DNA from: Manihot esculenta
Lineage: Eukaryota > Streptophyta > Magnoliopsida > Malpighiales > Euphorbiaceae
Length of the DNA: 64,000 nucleotides
Direction of reading: 5' to 3'
Assembly: GCF_001659605.2 (NCBI RefSeq)
Contig: NC_035172.2
Location: 19,283,051-19,347,050 of the forward strand
Below the pieces are notes generated by a model that saw nothing but the letters and a program-made list of their open reading frames with translations, searched no databases and was not told the origin of the DNA. Numbering within the stretch: the stretch's first letter is position 1; each line of letters opens with the position of its first letter. The translations under genes and the position numbers were made by a program. Below are positions 31,208-43,810 of the stretch, piece after piece.

Positions 31208-33469
31208 AAGGTCGCCGGGACCCGTAGCAAGCCTAACATACATCCTGTCATACCTGATAAATCCCATACATGATCAAATGATTACATAAAACTTTAAACT
31301 TTTCACATATGTACCAAGCCTGACCTGTGCATGCAACATAATTGTATATATAAAACCCCTTACTGGAGCCCTCATCAAATGCTCCAGTTGGGTCAACATC
31401 TCAAATGTCAAGTCTGGTTCAACATGTCTCATCATTAAAACATTACATCAAGATCATGTAAAACAGGGATTTAATATAAACAATAGGGCCAAGCACAATA
31501 CTAATCCTCATTACAAAACTTTACATTACATCATTTTACATTTCGTTATATTACATGTCCACTAACACTCTATTACATGACATAACCATGACCATTATCC
31601 TTGCTGACTCCCTGAGCTACCTCTGGTCCTGCAAACCTGGGGGTTAGGGGAAGGGGTGAGCTACTAAAGCCTAGTGAGCAGAACAATAAAACAATTTATA
31701 AGGGTATGCCATCATGAAATGCATCACAACACAAGTAAATCACCTTAAGATGGTATTATCACCAATAGCCCTTTACATATCCAATAAATGCCCGACCCTC
31801 GATGGAGCTCCTCAGGACTTCCTCTTAAACATATCATAATATGTCCAACTGTGCCAGGGGCGATACGGCCACACTTGGTCTTCTCTTACATATTGCCAGG
31901 GGCAATACGGCTACACCTGGTCTTTTCTCACATATACATATTGCCAGGGGCGATACGGCCACACCTGGTCTTTCCATCCCATAACATATCATATCACATC
32001 GAGGGCTAATGGATCATCCAATAACCATCCACATCAACAATGAATAATGCAATGCGTCATATTCATGGATTCTAATGCAACAACCTATAAACATGGCAAT
32101 CATGATGCATGAACATGCTTAAAAGTTTATTTGCTTTAAATAAAAGAGTCGTGTTCTACTCACCTCTGGCTGACACTTTACTGACTCTGTAGCAGCTAGC
32201 TCACTGCTGACCTCCTCGGTCTCTCAGGTCTGATCCTACATAGGTGGACTCAAATGAGGGACCGAACATACTCTAACATAACTCTAAACATCTCCCCAAA
32301 AACCCCCTAAAACATCACCAAAACATGCATAGAAAACATGCAAAGGAAGGCTGGACAGGGCACTTTCGGCGACAGGTTCGGCGGCCGAAAGTCCCTCCAG
32401 AGCCGAAAGTCAGGCACTTTTAAGAGCAGGGTTCGGCGGCCGAAAGTCCTTCCAGAGCCGAAAGTCACCCACTTTCGGGGGCAGGTTCGGCGGTCGAAAC
32501 TCCCCTCCAGAGCCGAAAGTCCAAACTTTCGGGAGTGAGTTTAGGCAGCCAAAACTGCCTCCACAGGCAGGTTTGGCGGCCGAACATGGCTTCGGCAGCC
32601 AAACCTGAGTTCTTCCAGAATGGCAGAACTCAAGCCTCTCACACACATTCAGCCAACCAAACCTTCTCAACACACATCCAACTACTCTAAAACATGCATA
32701 TACACATTTTCAAGCATATAGGGGCTTACAACTAGCCTATACCCCAACAAACATCATATTAAACATACATTTAACATAAAGGGTACATAAACCCTAACAT
32801 TTTAGATTTACTCTAAACATGCATTAAAACCCTTAATCCCTTCTTAAAACTTACTTAAAACATGAAAGAAGAGGAGGATCTACACTTACCTCTTGAAGAT
32901 CGAGAGGAGATGTGATCCCAAACCTAGAGGTGTGGAAAAACGAACTCCGGAGGTCTCCAAGCTTCTAAAACCTTGATCTTAGCTTAAAATCTTCAAAACA
33001 CGGTAAAAACTCATAAAAACTCTTGGAGATTTGAAGGACAATATAAAATCAACCATGGAGGGTCAAGAACTCACCTTAGCCCGAAAAAGGAGAGAGAAAA
33101 CTCGCCCCTTTTCGGACATGGGGCCTTTTATAGGTGGCTGGCAAGACCACCTTCGGAGGCCAAAGGTGCTTCCACAACTCCACCATGTTCAGCGGCCGAA
33201 CTTGGGGTTTGGCGGCAGCAAAAGGGAGCCATCTTCGGCGGCTGAAAATGAGGTTCAGTGGCCGAACCTAGCATTTCCCTTCAAAACTTTCTTTTCTTTC
33301 AAAACTCAATTTTCTTTCTTGATCAAACCATGAAAACATGTAAAAACATTTTAGAAAACCTTTATTTTACCCTTCTAGAAGGCTTTCGACATCCGAGGAA
33401 TTTCGGATTCCAATGGAGATTCCGCCGGAAGGTAGGAATTTCGATGCCGGGGTCTAGCCGGGTATTACA
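31208..33469 (-). mobile_element. 5' LTR of D, remainder
   Basis: Continuation of D's LTR beyond M, with word array at about 32360-32600 and 33175-33270. It ends TAGCCGGGTATTACA before the target duplication ACTCG, after which the RT gene of E resumes. Confidence 0.9.
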
Positions 33470-33474
33470 ACTCG

Positions 33475-35959
33475 TGTGCAAAATGGGTGGAGAGTTTGCA
33501 TGGATTATAGAAAGCTCAATGCAGCCACAAGGAAGGACCATTTTCCTTTACCCTTCATGGACCAAATGCTTGAAAGACTTGCTGGAAAAAGCCATTATTG
33601 CTGCCTTGATGGATACTCAGGATTCTACCAAATCCCCGTTGCACCTGAAGATCAAGAAAAGACCACTTTCACATGTCCATTTGGCACCTTCGCATTTAGG
33701 AGGATTCCCTTCGGTCTTTGCAATGCACCAGCCACCTTCCAAAGGTGCATGATGAGTATTTTTTCTGACTATGTAGAAAAAATTATTGAGGTTTTCATGG
33801 ATGATTTCACGGTGTATGGCAACTCTTTCCAAGAATGCCTAGCCAACTTGGAGAAGATACTTCAAAGATGCTTGGAGGCAAATCTAGTTTTGAACTACGA
33901 AAAATGTCACTTCATAGTTAGCCATGGCCTCATCTTAGGCCACATTGTTTCAGCAAAAGGGATAGAGGTGGACAAAGCCAAAATAGACACCATCAAAAGC
34001 TTGCCCTATCCAACCAGCATTCGGGAGATTAGATCTTTCCTTGGCCATGCTGGTTTTTATAGGAGGTTCATCAAAGATTTTTTCAAAATAACTCAGCCTT
34101 TGTGCAGGTTATTACAACAGGACGTGCCATTTAGCTTTGATGAAAATTGCAAAAAAGCCTTTGATTTGGTCAAATCACTGATAGTCACTGCCCCAGTCAT
34201 CCAGCCACCTGATTAGACCCTTCCATTTGAGATCATGTGAGACGCCAGCAACTTTACTATAGGTGCAGTGTTGGGACAGCGCAAAGGTAACTCTCCTCAT
34301 GTCATTCACTATGCCTCACACACCCTAGATGCTGCACAATGCAATTATTCTACCACAGAAAAAGAGTTGCTGGCTGTTGTGTTTGCATTGGGGAAATTTT
34401 GATCCTATCTACTTGGGACAAAGGTGATTGTTTATTCAGATCATGCTGCATTAAGGTACTTGGTCAAGAAAAAAGAAGCAAAACCAAGGCTGGTACGTTG
34501 GATACTGCTGTTACAAGAATTTGATGTGGAGATTCATGACAAGAAGGGGAAGGAAAACCTTGTAGCTGATCACCTCAGCAGAATACTGACCGAGATGGAG
34601 ACCTACCCCATCAATGAAAATTTCCCTGATGAGCACCTCTTTGCTGTCCAAGAAGAGGAACCATGGTATGCTGATATAGTAAATTACCTTGCCACAGGTG
34701 ATTTACCTTCTGATTTGCCCAAACACATGAGAGACAAGATCAAGAAAGATGCAAGGTATTATGTGTGGGATGAGCCTTACCTATGGAAGCATTGTGCAAA
34801 CCAAGTCATAAGGAGATGCATCCCAGATCAAGAAATACATTCTGTCCTAGCCTTCTGCCACTCATATGGCTGTGGAGGACATTTTGGGCCACGCAAGACA
34901 GCCTTGAAAATCCTTGAATGTAGGTTATTTTGGCCTAACATATTTAGAGATTCTTATTTATTTTGTAGGTCATGTGCAAGATGCCAACAAACGGGAAACC
35001 TTGGCAACCGAAGTGAAATGCCACAAGCACCTATCATGGTTTGTGAAATCTTTGACATTTGGGGCATTGACTTCATGGGACCATTCCCACCGTCCTTTGG
35101 CAACACCTACATACTTCTGGCTGTGGACTATGTGTCCAAGTGGATAGAGGCCAAAGCAACAAGGGCTGATGATGCAAAAGTGGTTGTTGACTTTGTGAAA
35201 TCCCACATATTCTCCAGGTTCAGTCTGCCCAAAGCCATAATCAGTGACCGAGGCACCCATTTCTGCAATAAGGTAGTGGAAACTCTCCTTAAAAAGCACC
35301 ATGTTGTCCATAGAACTTCTACTGCCTATCACCCTCAAACAAATGGGCTGAACGAAGTCTCAAACAGGGAGATCAAGTCCATCCTTGAGAAAGCAGTGTG
35401 CCCAAATCGCAAGGACTGGAGTGTGCGCCTCAATGATGCCTTATGGGCATATAGAACAGCCTATAAAACTCCAATTGGAATGTCTCCATATAGGCTGATT
35501 TATGGGAAAGCTTGCCATCTACCCGTAGAACTTAAACACAAAGCCTATTGGGTTGTCAAAAAGTGTAATCTTGATGAAAAAGAAGCTGGAGCCCACAGAA
35601 AATTGCAAATTCAAGAGCTAGAAGAAATTCGACGTGATACATATGAAGCTTCATGGGATTATAATGCCAAGACTAAAGCCTTCCATGACAAACACATCTC
35701 CAGAAAACACTTCTAGGTTGGTGATAAGGTTTTGCTTTTTGATTCAAGGTTCAAATTATTCCCTGGGAAGCTTCGGTCTAGGTGGATTGGGCCATTCTTG
35801 GTAGAACACATCTACCCACATGGAGCTGTGGACATTCGCAGCCCACAAACCAGCAAGGTATTCAAGGTTAATGGGCACCGCTTGAAGCAATTCTATGAAG
35901 GATTTACTGTACACCTTGTGGAGGAGGTTCCCTTGGATCCCCCTTCCCCAGCCTGCTGA
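33475..35959 (+). pseudogene. pol of E: RT, RNase H, integrase
   Basis: One frame resumes right after D's target duplication (VQNGWRVCMDYRKLN) and runs to a TGA at 35957-35959. It has RT with FMDD in VFMDDFTVYGNS, RNase H ([17 protein letters not shown]) and integrase. The integrase has the zinc-binding region ([18 protein letters not shown]) and the D-D-35-E triad at Asp 35069, Asp 35246 and Glu 35354. Stops interrupt it at 34214 (TAG for Trp), 34238 (TGA in the RNase H MCDAS motif), 34400 (TGA for Arg) and 35714 (TAG). Those whose ancestral codon can be inferred are mostly C-to-T or G-to-A changes. There are no frameshifts, so the protein was probably intact at insertion. Confidence 0.93.
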
Positions 35960-36379
35960 GCAAGACAAGGTTGTCCAGCCCAAGATAGAAAACAGGGCGC
36001 TACTGGGAGGCACCCCAGATGAGAAGATTTGCCCAAATCACTGGGGCAAATCGACTGAGTGTACCATAGTCACAAGCGATTGGGGCAGGTGATGTGCCCA
36101 AATCGCCAGGCCAAATCGCCAGGGTCCATCACAAAGAGAACATGACTAATCAGGCAATCACACCGAAGAAGTGATTTGGCCAGGTGATTTGTCCACATGA
36201 CTAATCAGGCAATCACACCGAAGAAGTGATTTGGCCAGGTGATTTGTCCAAATCACTGACCAAATCACCCTGCCGAGAAGCCAGGACCCAGCATTTAATG
36301 ATCAGGGCAGTTCAACCACCCCAAATCACTTTAAATAATTTTTTTTATTATTTCCTTTTCCCTCACGCTATCTCTTTCT

Positions 36380-37271
36380 ATTTAATCTTCTTCTTCTTCT
36401 CCAAGAAACTCTATCACCGGCGACATCAAGCACCATGGCCAGAACCAAGATGATGGTCACCGGCAGCCCCGGTATGTGGAGGAGGTGCGGGATGCCCAGA
36501 CCCATTCGCATTCCCACTAACAGTGATGAAAAGGCCATGGAAAACCCTCCACCCGTCCCCAACAACGCTGACGCCGGAACGACCGAGGAAGCATAGACCA
36601 GACATCCCGACACACCGGACACCCAAACCTATCACCGGCGAAACAAGGCAACGATGATGGAACCACCACCTTCCTCTCCAACAGTCGTGATGGACACCCC
36701 TGAAGGCGAAACGCCTCTAGAAGCCACCACTTCCACCGGCCATGGGCAGAAACGGCCAAGAACACCTTCACCGCCAGCACCGCCACCACCGCTGAGCCCA
36801 GAGTGACAACCAGAGACCCCCATTAACACACATCCCGCGAGCCATGAAGAAGGCCATCTGCCCAGTGATTTGCCCAAACCAGCCCACCCAGATCACATCA
36901 CTCAAGCCTTGACTTTCAACAAGGCATCTGAACGAGCCAGGGTAGACAAAGTCTCTTCTCTGCCATACCATCCAGGACCTCTCACACCACGCCATGAGCG
37001 TGTGTTCAGGAAGAGGACAGCCATCCAGATCACAGTACACCAGCAGCCTGCCCCAGCAGGTGAGACAGCAGAGGAAACAGAACAGGTACCACCAGATGAG
37101 CCACCTCTAGTGGCACCCCAGCAGGAAGCAAATCAGGCCCCTGAAGACGTAGTCCCAAACCAGACAGTAGAGGCTTGTCTTAACAGAATTGAGGACATAA
37201 TGCATCATATGGAGCAACTATTGCAACTGTTGGTGAACCACTTTCTGCTTACAAACCAGGACAGACAGTGA
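36380..37271 (+). pseudogene. Third-ORF (env-position) region of E
   Basis: Between integrase and the 3' untranslated region, where Athila elements carry a third ORF. A short ORF begins at ATG 36435 (MARTKMMVTGSPGMW), followed by a proline-rich piece ending PSPPAPPPPLSPE near 36805. A longer open stretch, 36870-37271, starts at TTG, not ATG. It reads PKPAHPDHITQALTFNKASERARVDK and ends with a probable short coiled coil (CLNRIEDIMHHMEQLLQLLVNHF). I see no signal peptide or membrane segment, so an envelope function is not supported. The pieces are in different frames. Confidence 0.55.
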
Positions 37272-38298
37272 TTTGGCCGAGTGATTTGCCCAAATCACCT
37301 GCCCAAATCACCCACAGGCCAGGAAGTCCCTTTCCTTTTCCCTCTTAAATTTTTTATATATGTTCAGACATTGAGGACAATGTTTGCAATAGGTGTGGGG
37401 GTACTGCTAGGTTATTTTTGCATTGATTACATTATCTTTTGCTTTCTTTTTCTTTCTTTTTGCATCTTTTTGCCCTATAACACACACCAAATCTTTTTTT
37501 CCCTTTCACACATTTTTATTTTGCACAAAATTTTCACTTTCTGCACACACATAATTTTGTCTTAGCTTTTGCTCTACTCAGCATAGATAACAAGGTTAAA
37601 AAAGCTTCCTATCTCATGACCCCATTGATTTTCTACCCCTTTAAGCCTAAATTGAATCAATTACAGTGTGCTACCTTCACTTTGAAAGTTCTTTTCTTAA
37701 ATTGAATCCTTAAATTTGTTGTGGTCAAGAAAAATAAAAATATAAATACATGCAAATAAAAAGTTAGTGTAACTCCCTATGAGCTGATTTGTCCAAACTG
37801 TTATGAAAAGAAAAGAAAAAATAAAAACTAGCACAAAGCACAAATTATAAACCTGTTCCAATGGTCAAATGAGCTATGAACAAAGCTAGTAGCCACTTGA
37901 ACAAGTAACTAACTGAGTAACCGGGGGTGGGTATCACCAATATGCACCTTCGCGTAAAAAGGTTGGTGACTTTTTCAGGCAAGAATAAAGAAAAAGTGCT
38001 ACTGAATAAAAATTGTGCTTAACAAGAAGGGCAAGTTACTCTTAGAGGGTTGCATCAAGCTTAAAACAAAAGAATAAGCATGATTGAACCAAAAACCTTT
38101 CTCTTGGCCATGGTAGGTGAAAGGAAACAAGGAAAAGGGAGAACAACCTCAGGCCTGAAGTACTCTATACTGTGATACTTCAATTTGGGAGTCTAAGGGG
38201 GCTGATTAAGTGGTACTTAGGCTTAAAAGAAAAAGGAGCTTGATTGACTAAGTTGTTTATTGCTTGAGGACAAGCAAAAAGCTTGATGTGGGGGTATT
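37272..38298 (+). other. 3' untranslated region of E
   Basis: Starts with a GATTTGCCCAAATC word (37283-37296). It then holds ATTGAGGACAATG and AGGTGTGGGGGT (37369-37402), the conserved block CATGACCCCATTGAT (about 37617) shared with A and C, a hairpin at 38260-38277 and the polypurine tract GATGTGGGGGTATT before the LTR. Confidence 0.8.
38260..38277 (+). other. Hairpin ahead of the polypurine tract (E)
   Basis: TTGCTTG and CAAGCAA, a perfect 7-bp stem with loop AGGA, in the same place as in A and C. Confidence 0.65.
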
Positions 38299-39681
38299 TG
38301 ATCAAACATAATTTAGCCACATTTTTACTATCTTTATTACTGTTTAATTACACATTTTTCAGCTTAATCTATGGTTTTTGTCATGTTTTTACAGGAAAGG
38401 AAGAAAATAGAAAGTTTGAGAAAAAGTGCAGGAAAAGCTAGAAAAGTGATTGGGTCAGAGTGATTTGGCCAAATCAAGCAAAGGACTTTGAGGTAGAAAC
38501 CTGGAAGTAAATTCGCAGAAATGATTTGTGTAAGTGATCTGCCCAAATCACATTGACGCAGAGAGACAGCAGAAGCGGGAAAAGTGCAGAAAACTGAAAT
38601 TCAAAAGTGGAGAAGTCCAAATCCATTTTAAATACTGCAAGATCAGTCAAAAGTCTTTCACTTAAAGAATTCCATTCACAATTAAATACAAAAAACAAAA
38701 GAGGAATCAAAGACTACAAAGAAGACCAAGTCAAGATTGGGATTTCTAAACCCTAATTGGATAAGGATTCTCCAGCTATAAAAGGGGACAGCATCTAAAC
38801 CAGCAATCTCATCTCTCTCCACCTTCGGAAATTCTGCAGAAACACAACAGCTTTTCTTCTTTTCTTTCTTCTTTTCTTTCTTCTTTTCTTTTGTGATTTT
38901 GTCCACCATGAGTGGCTAAACAATTCTCTTTTCTAGTTGAAGTTGGAATTTCATATTTGTAATGAATTAGAAGATTTAAAACTCCATTATTAAACTCTTA
39001 TTTACCTTCAATATTTATGCAACCTGATCTTTCTATAATTATTGCTTTGCTTTTAGAATCAATTAAGGCCTGTTGTTTTTAATTGCTTGAGTAATATATT
39101 GTTTGAATAATTTAGGTCCGTAATTGCTTAGATTGTTTAAACACAAGTATAATCAGTTGCATAATCTGAACTTGACCACGCGGTTGGCAAGGTTAGAGTT
39201 GGGTTTCTCTAAGTCCTAATGCAGTTAACAGTTGTTCAATGCTAAAAGCCCCAAGGACGTTCCTTGGCAACTTGTTAACTAGAGTTTGATTAGCAAACAT
39301 TTCCTAATCAAACTAAAACTAAGGAGGAATTTGGATTGTGAGAAGCATCTTCCACGTCCTAAACTAACTTATTGAAATAAATAAGAGTATCAAGAAGTCA
39401 ATGATCAATTCTAAACAAACTGGAATTCATCCATGCTTCAACTAGAATCCTTTTCCCATTGAAATTCTTATCCTTTTAAATTATTGCTTTCTCTTGCTAT
39501 TTAGTATTAATTCATCAAATCAAATCCCCCTTTTTAATTATTTGTCATTTACTTGTCCAAGTCATTATTAGGAAAATCCGTAGTGTCAAATCCCTGTGGT
39601 TCGACCCTATTGCCACTATCTACAAGTTAATTGTTGATTGTTTAATAGGTTTATTTTTTACGGCTTCGACAACCGCTATCA
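38299..39681 (+). mobile_element. 3' LTR of E
   Basis: Starts TGATCAAACATAATTTAGCC and ends ACAACCGCTATCA, then the target duplication GTAAT. It is 12 bp shorter than the 5' LTR because of several small indels, among them one missing CCGCCCAAATCAC unit. Confidence 0.93.
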
Positions 39682-39686
39682 GTAAT

Positions 39687-40200
39687 CTAATAAGAAGTTG
39701 CATGATCTAGCTTGAACTCACCACGCAGTTTGGTTTGTTGGCTAGAATTGGGTCTCTCTAATTCTTAAGGTAATTGATAAATTAAAATTCCAAAGATATT
39801 CTTTCAGCGATTTATTGACTAGGGTTAATTAGCAAACATTTCCTAATTAATTTATACCTAAGGAGATATTGGTTATGAGGAGCATCTTCCATAACTATAA
39901 CTAATTTATTAGAATGAATAAAGGTATTTTTGTTTCTATGATCATTTTTTAAAACTAAAATGGATCCTAATACTTAACTAGAATTTATTTACATTGATTT
40001 AATTTTCTTTTGATTATTCACTTTCTTTAATTATCTTGTTTTTATTTTAGTAGCTCTCATCATCAAAAAACCCCCCCTCCATTTTGTTTTCGTTGTTCAT
40101 TTTTCTAATCATTGTTTGGAAATTCTTAGTGTCAATTTCCTATGGATTTGATCCTAATCATCCTATATGCAATTCATATTGGATGATTTGACACCCATCA
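39687..40200 (+). mobile_element. Right part of the F LTR
   Basis: Continues F's LTR after E: the GCATGATCTAG block, a decayed form of the GAGAAGCGTCTTCC block, and the end GATTTGACACCCATCA at 40200. Protease sequence of H follows directly. Confidence 0.78.
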
Positions 40201-40482
40201 GGCGTGTTGGAGGATGTTTTGGTACAAGTGGGAAAGTTAATTTTTTCAGTAGATATTTTTGTCTTGGAAATGGAAGATGATAGTTCATCCAACTCCACAG
40301 ATTTGTTTCTAGGGAGACTATTCCTCAGTATAGTAAGAACAAAGATTGGCGTGCATGAGGGCATGCTCACAATAGAGTTCGATGTAGAGGAGGTAAAATT
40401 TAATGTCTATGATGTGATGAAATATCATAATGATAACTTTACCCTTTGCAGCATAGACGTTTGTGAGCCTCTCATCCAATAA
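40201..40482 (+). pseudogene. Protease C-terminus of H
   Basis: Starts immediately after F with GVLEDVLVQVGKLIF, the part of the Athila-type protease after the catalytic loop. It continues to LFLGRLFLSIVRTKIGVHEG, with Arg-Leu where relatives have Arg-Pro. The N-terminal half lies beyond F, outside the window. It ends in a TAA at 40480-40482. Confidence 0.82.
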
Positions 40483-42300
40483 GTATTTAAATAGAGCAAG
40501 GAGGACAAGTTGGAAGTAGTCCTAATCGAAAGTTTGACAATGGACAGTTTAGACAATGGCACATCACAATTCAATGAAGAAATCATAGAAATAGTCTGCT
40601 CGTTAGACACTTTGAACCACAAGGTAAATATCTTTAACTCGGTTCCAATACTTGATACTTACAATAAACTTCTTCCTTCTACTCTGTAGACACTGGAACT
40701 TGAGCTGAAAACACTTCTAGCTCATTTTAAATATGTATTTTTGGGAAGTAATTACACACTTCCAGTCATAATATCTGATAAGCTAAGTGAGGAAAAAGAA
40801 GGCAAGCTTATTCAGGTGTTGAAAGAACATAAAGAGGCTGTCGGATGGACAATTGCAGACGCAGACATCAAGGGGTTGAGTCTGTCTACTTGCATGCATA
40901 AAATCCACCTTGAAGAGGAGAGTAAGTTAAAAAGGGAGGCACAAAGACGATTGAACTCGCCTATAATGGAGGCTATGTAAATGGATGTGTTAAAATTGCT
41001 TGATGTAGGAACAATATACCCCATTCAGACAGCAATTGGGTGAGTCTAGTTCAAGTCGTACCCAAGAAAACTAGAATAACAGTGGTGACCAATGCAGAAG
41101 GCGAATTAGTACCCACCTGTGTTCAGAACAGGTGGAAAGTTTGTATAGACTACCACAAGCTAAATTCAGTAACTAGGAATGATCATTTTCTTTTACCCTT
41201 TATTGATAAAATATTAGAAAGATTGGCAGGAAAAACTCACTTCTGTTGTCTTAATGGTTTTTTAGGATTTTACCAAATACTAGGGGCTCCAAAAGATTAA
41301 GAGAAAACAGCCTTCACTTGTCCATTCGACACTTTTATTTATAGAAGAATGCCTTTTGGGCTTTGCAGCACACTAAAAACTTTTTAAAGGTGTATGGTCA
41401 GTATATTTTCAGAATTTGTTGAGAAAATAATAGAGGTATTCATGGATGACTTCATAGTTTATGGTAATTCATTTGAAGAATGCTTAATTAACCTCACCCA
41501 AATTTTAAAAAGGTGTTTGGAGTCTAATTTGGTCTTGAATTTTAAAAAATGTCATTTCATGGTAGATCAAGGGCTAATTTTAGGTCATGTAGTATCTGAA
41601 AGAGGAATTGAGGTTGATAAGGCTAAGTTTGATGTGATTAAGTCTTTGCCATAAACCAGTTGTATGCGAGACATTAGATCCTTTCTTGGTCATGCAGGAT
41701 TTCACATGAGGTTTATCAAGGATTTTTTGAAGATAGTTCAGCTATTATGGAAACTCTTGTAAAAGGATGTGCCATTCAGTATTAAAGATGAGTGTTGAGA
41801 AGCTTTTGATACTTTAAAAGAAAAGTTAGTTGATGCTCTCATTATGTAATCACCAAATTAGAAATATCCATTTGAAATAATATGTGATGCAAGCAACTAT
41901 GCCTTAGGAGCTGTTCTTGGTCAACAAATTAATAAAAAAAACTCATGTCATATGTTATGCATCTAGAACTTTAGATAAGGCTCAAAGCAACTACACTACC
42001 ACTGAAAAGGAACTTTTAGCAATTATCTTTTCCTAAGAAAAATTTAGGTCATATTTCTTAGGTACTAAAGTGATTCTATTTTCTGACCATGCAGCCTTGA
42101 AGTACACCTTGAAAAGGAAAGAAGCAAAGACGTGACTAATTAGATGAGTTTTGTTGTTACAGAAATTTGACCTTGAGATTAAAGATAAAAAAGGATCAGA
42201 AAATTTGGTGGCCGATCACTCAATTCGTTTACTTCAAACCCAAGAATTGGTGCCTTTAAACAATGAATTTCCTGATGGACATTAATCTATGCAGGTTGCG
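40483..42300 (+). pseudogene. Linker, RT and RNase H of H (decayed)
   Basis: An Athila-type RT/RNase H with many stops and frameshifts. Readable parts are YTLPVIISDKLSEEKEGKLIQ (40741 on), VVPKKTRITVVTNAEGELVP (41040 on), FMDDFIVYGNSFEECL (FMDD at 41439-41450) and IEVDKAKFDVIKSLP. RNase H traces follow (MCDASNYALGAVLG near 41885; FSDHAALKY near 42080). The linker at 40483-40690 is a quarter-kilobase stretch with no word array, unlike A and E. Confidence 0.85.
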
Positions 42301-43620
42301 AGCACTTGGTACACTGATTTGGTGAATTACCTTGTAACCAAAACCTTTCCAGAAAAAATGTCAATAAATAGTGAAGAAAAATTGAAACATGATGCACAAT
42401 AATATGTTTGGGATGAACCATATCTATGGAGATTTTGTGCTAACCAAATAGTAAGAAGATGCATCCTAGAAAATCAAGTAGAGTCAATTTTGCATTTTTG
42501 CCATTTGGAGACTTGTGGAGGTCATTTCGGGTCGAAAAGGACAACAAGAAAGATGTTAAAGTGTGGATTTTATTGGCCTAATGTGTTCAAAGATTCCTAT
42601 GTGTTCTGTAAGGCATACTCTAATTGTCAAAATACAGGTAACCTAGGACACCGAGATCAAATGCCTCTTGCTCCCATGCTAGTGATTGAATTTTTTGACA
42701 TTTGGGGCATAGATTTCATGGGTCCATTTCCTTCTTCATCTGGTAATCAGTATATTTTACTTGCTATTGATTATGTTTCAAAATGGGTGAAAGCCAAAGC
42801 CAACAAATCTAATAATTCAAAGGTTTTCTTTTTTTTTTTTTTGAAAAATAATATTTTAGCCAGGTTTGAAATATCGCAACTACTTGTTAGTGACCGAGGA
42901 ATACATTTTTGTTGTAGGGTGATTGAGTCATTATTAAAAAAATATGGGGTTACTTATTGTACATCTATAGCCTATCATCCTCAGACAAATGATCAAGCAG
43001 AAGTCTCCAATCAGAAAATAAAGTCAATTATGGAGAAAATGGTCAATGTAAATAGGAAAGACTGGAGCACTCAACTTGATGATGTATTATAGGCTTATAG
43101 AATGGCCTATAAAACTCCAATTAGCATGTCACCATTTCGACTAGTTTATAGCAAACCTTGCCATTTGAAAGTAGAATTAGAATATAAAGCCTTTTGGGTA
43201 GTGAAGCAATGGAACAATAGTCTAAGTGAGGCAAGTTCTAACAAAAAATTACAAATGCAGGAATTGGAAGAAATAAGGAATGATGCATATCAGAGTGCAA
43301 GGATTTACAAGGAAAAGACCAAAGCCTTTCATGATGAATCTATTTCTCGGAAGAGTTTTAAAATGGGACAAAAAGTTTTACTTTTTTATTCTCATTTAAA
43401 ATTGTTCTCCAGAAATTTAAAAATTGGATGGATTGGTCCATTCATTGTGATGAAATTGTTTCCCTATGGAGTTGTACAAATTTAAAGTCTTGAAACTGAA
43501 AAAGTTTTTAGAGTAAATTGACATAGGCTCAAACCTTTCTATGAAGGATTCGAGCCTAGGAATGGAGAAATTATGGCATTGGAAGTGCCATAGATCAATG
43601 CTTAAAGGTAAGAAAGTCCA
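42301..43620 (+). pseudogene. Integrase of H (decayed)
   Basis: Zinc-binding region (HFCHLETCGGHFGSKR), the first catalytic Asp in [14 protein letters not shown], the second in LLVSDRGIHFCC and the Glu in DQAEVSNQKIKSIME (42490-43092). A stop at 43090 separates the C-terminal part MAYKTPISMSPFRLVYSKPC (43102-43485). The end (LKPFYEGFEP) is readable to about 43560. There are too many stops for function. H is the outermost and oldest element of the left nest. Confidence 0.85.
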
Positions 43621-43810
43621 GCCTAGAATAGTAAAGGAAGACGCTGCTTGGGAGGCAACCTAAGGAGACAAGCTTGCGCAAACCTGTCTATTCTCAAATG
43701 TTTTACTTTCTTTTTAAATTCTTATTTTTATTGCTTTATGGAGATCATACATAGGCCCTCATGGTTATTTGAGATTTATATGGTAAAATTATTTGATTTA
43801 TTTTATGGAA
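43621..43810 (+). other. Post-pol tail of H
   Basis: Non-coding. It contains GGGAGGCAACCTAAGGAGAC, which resembles the GGGAGGCACCCCAGATGAG after pol in E. No third ORF and no LTR of H are seen before the sequence changes character at 43811. Confidence 0.5.

Larger units (their letters stand above)
16334..33469 (-). mobile_element. Element D: decayed Tekay-type chromovirus hosting C and M
   Basis: Lies on the minus strand with TSD ACTCG at 16329-16333 and 33470-33474. Its 3' LTR is 16334-17777 plus 23620-24533, interrupted by C. Its 5' LTR is 28833-28884 plus 31208-33469, interrupted by solo LTR M. The internal region 24534-28832 carries a broken gag-pol missing most of integrase. Ends are TGTAA...TTACA, with a PBS for initiator tRNA-Met. 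It is inserted into the RT gene of E and is older than C and M. Confidence 0.94.
2656..39681 (+). mobile_element. Element E: Athila-type LTR retrotransposon hosting A and D
   Basis: Bounded by LTRs 2656-4050 and 38299-39681 and flanked by the 5-bp duplication GTAAT at 2651-2655 and 39682-39686. Removing A and D with their target duplications leaves about 10.8 kb, typical of the Athila clade. Order: LTR, PBS (tRNA-Asp), gag, protease, RT, RNase H, integrase, a third ORF position, 3' untranslated region, LTR. The coding frame can be followed across both insertion points because the host codons resume exactly after each duplicated target. The element is inactive, with one frameshift in gag and several stop codons. 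It sits inside the LTR of F. Confidence 0.95.

Noticed and set aside
36368..37040. Minus-strand open frames opposite the third-ORF region of E
   Set aside because: They overlap each other, have no family resemblance and are explained by the GC-rich plus-strand sequence.
36380..37271. Envelope glycoprotein gene in E
   Set aside because: Position fits the Athila third ORF, but no signal peptide, membrane segment or intact frame is visible.
1778..40200. F called as a solo LTR
   Set aside because: Bases flanking its two ends (GTATT and GGCGT) do not match, and a polypurine-like tract precedes it, so it is better read as a 3' LTR.
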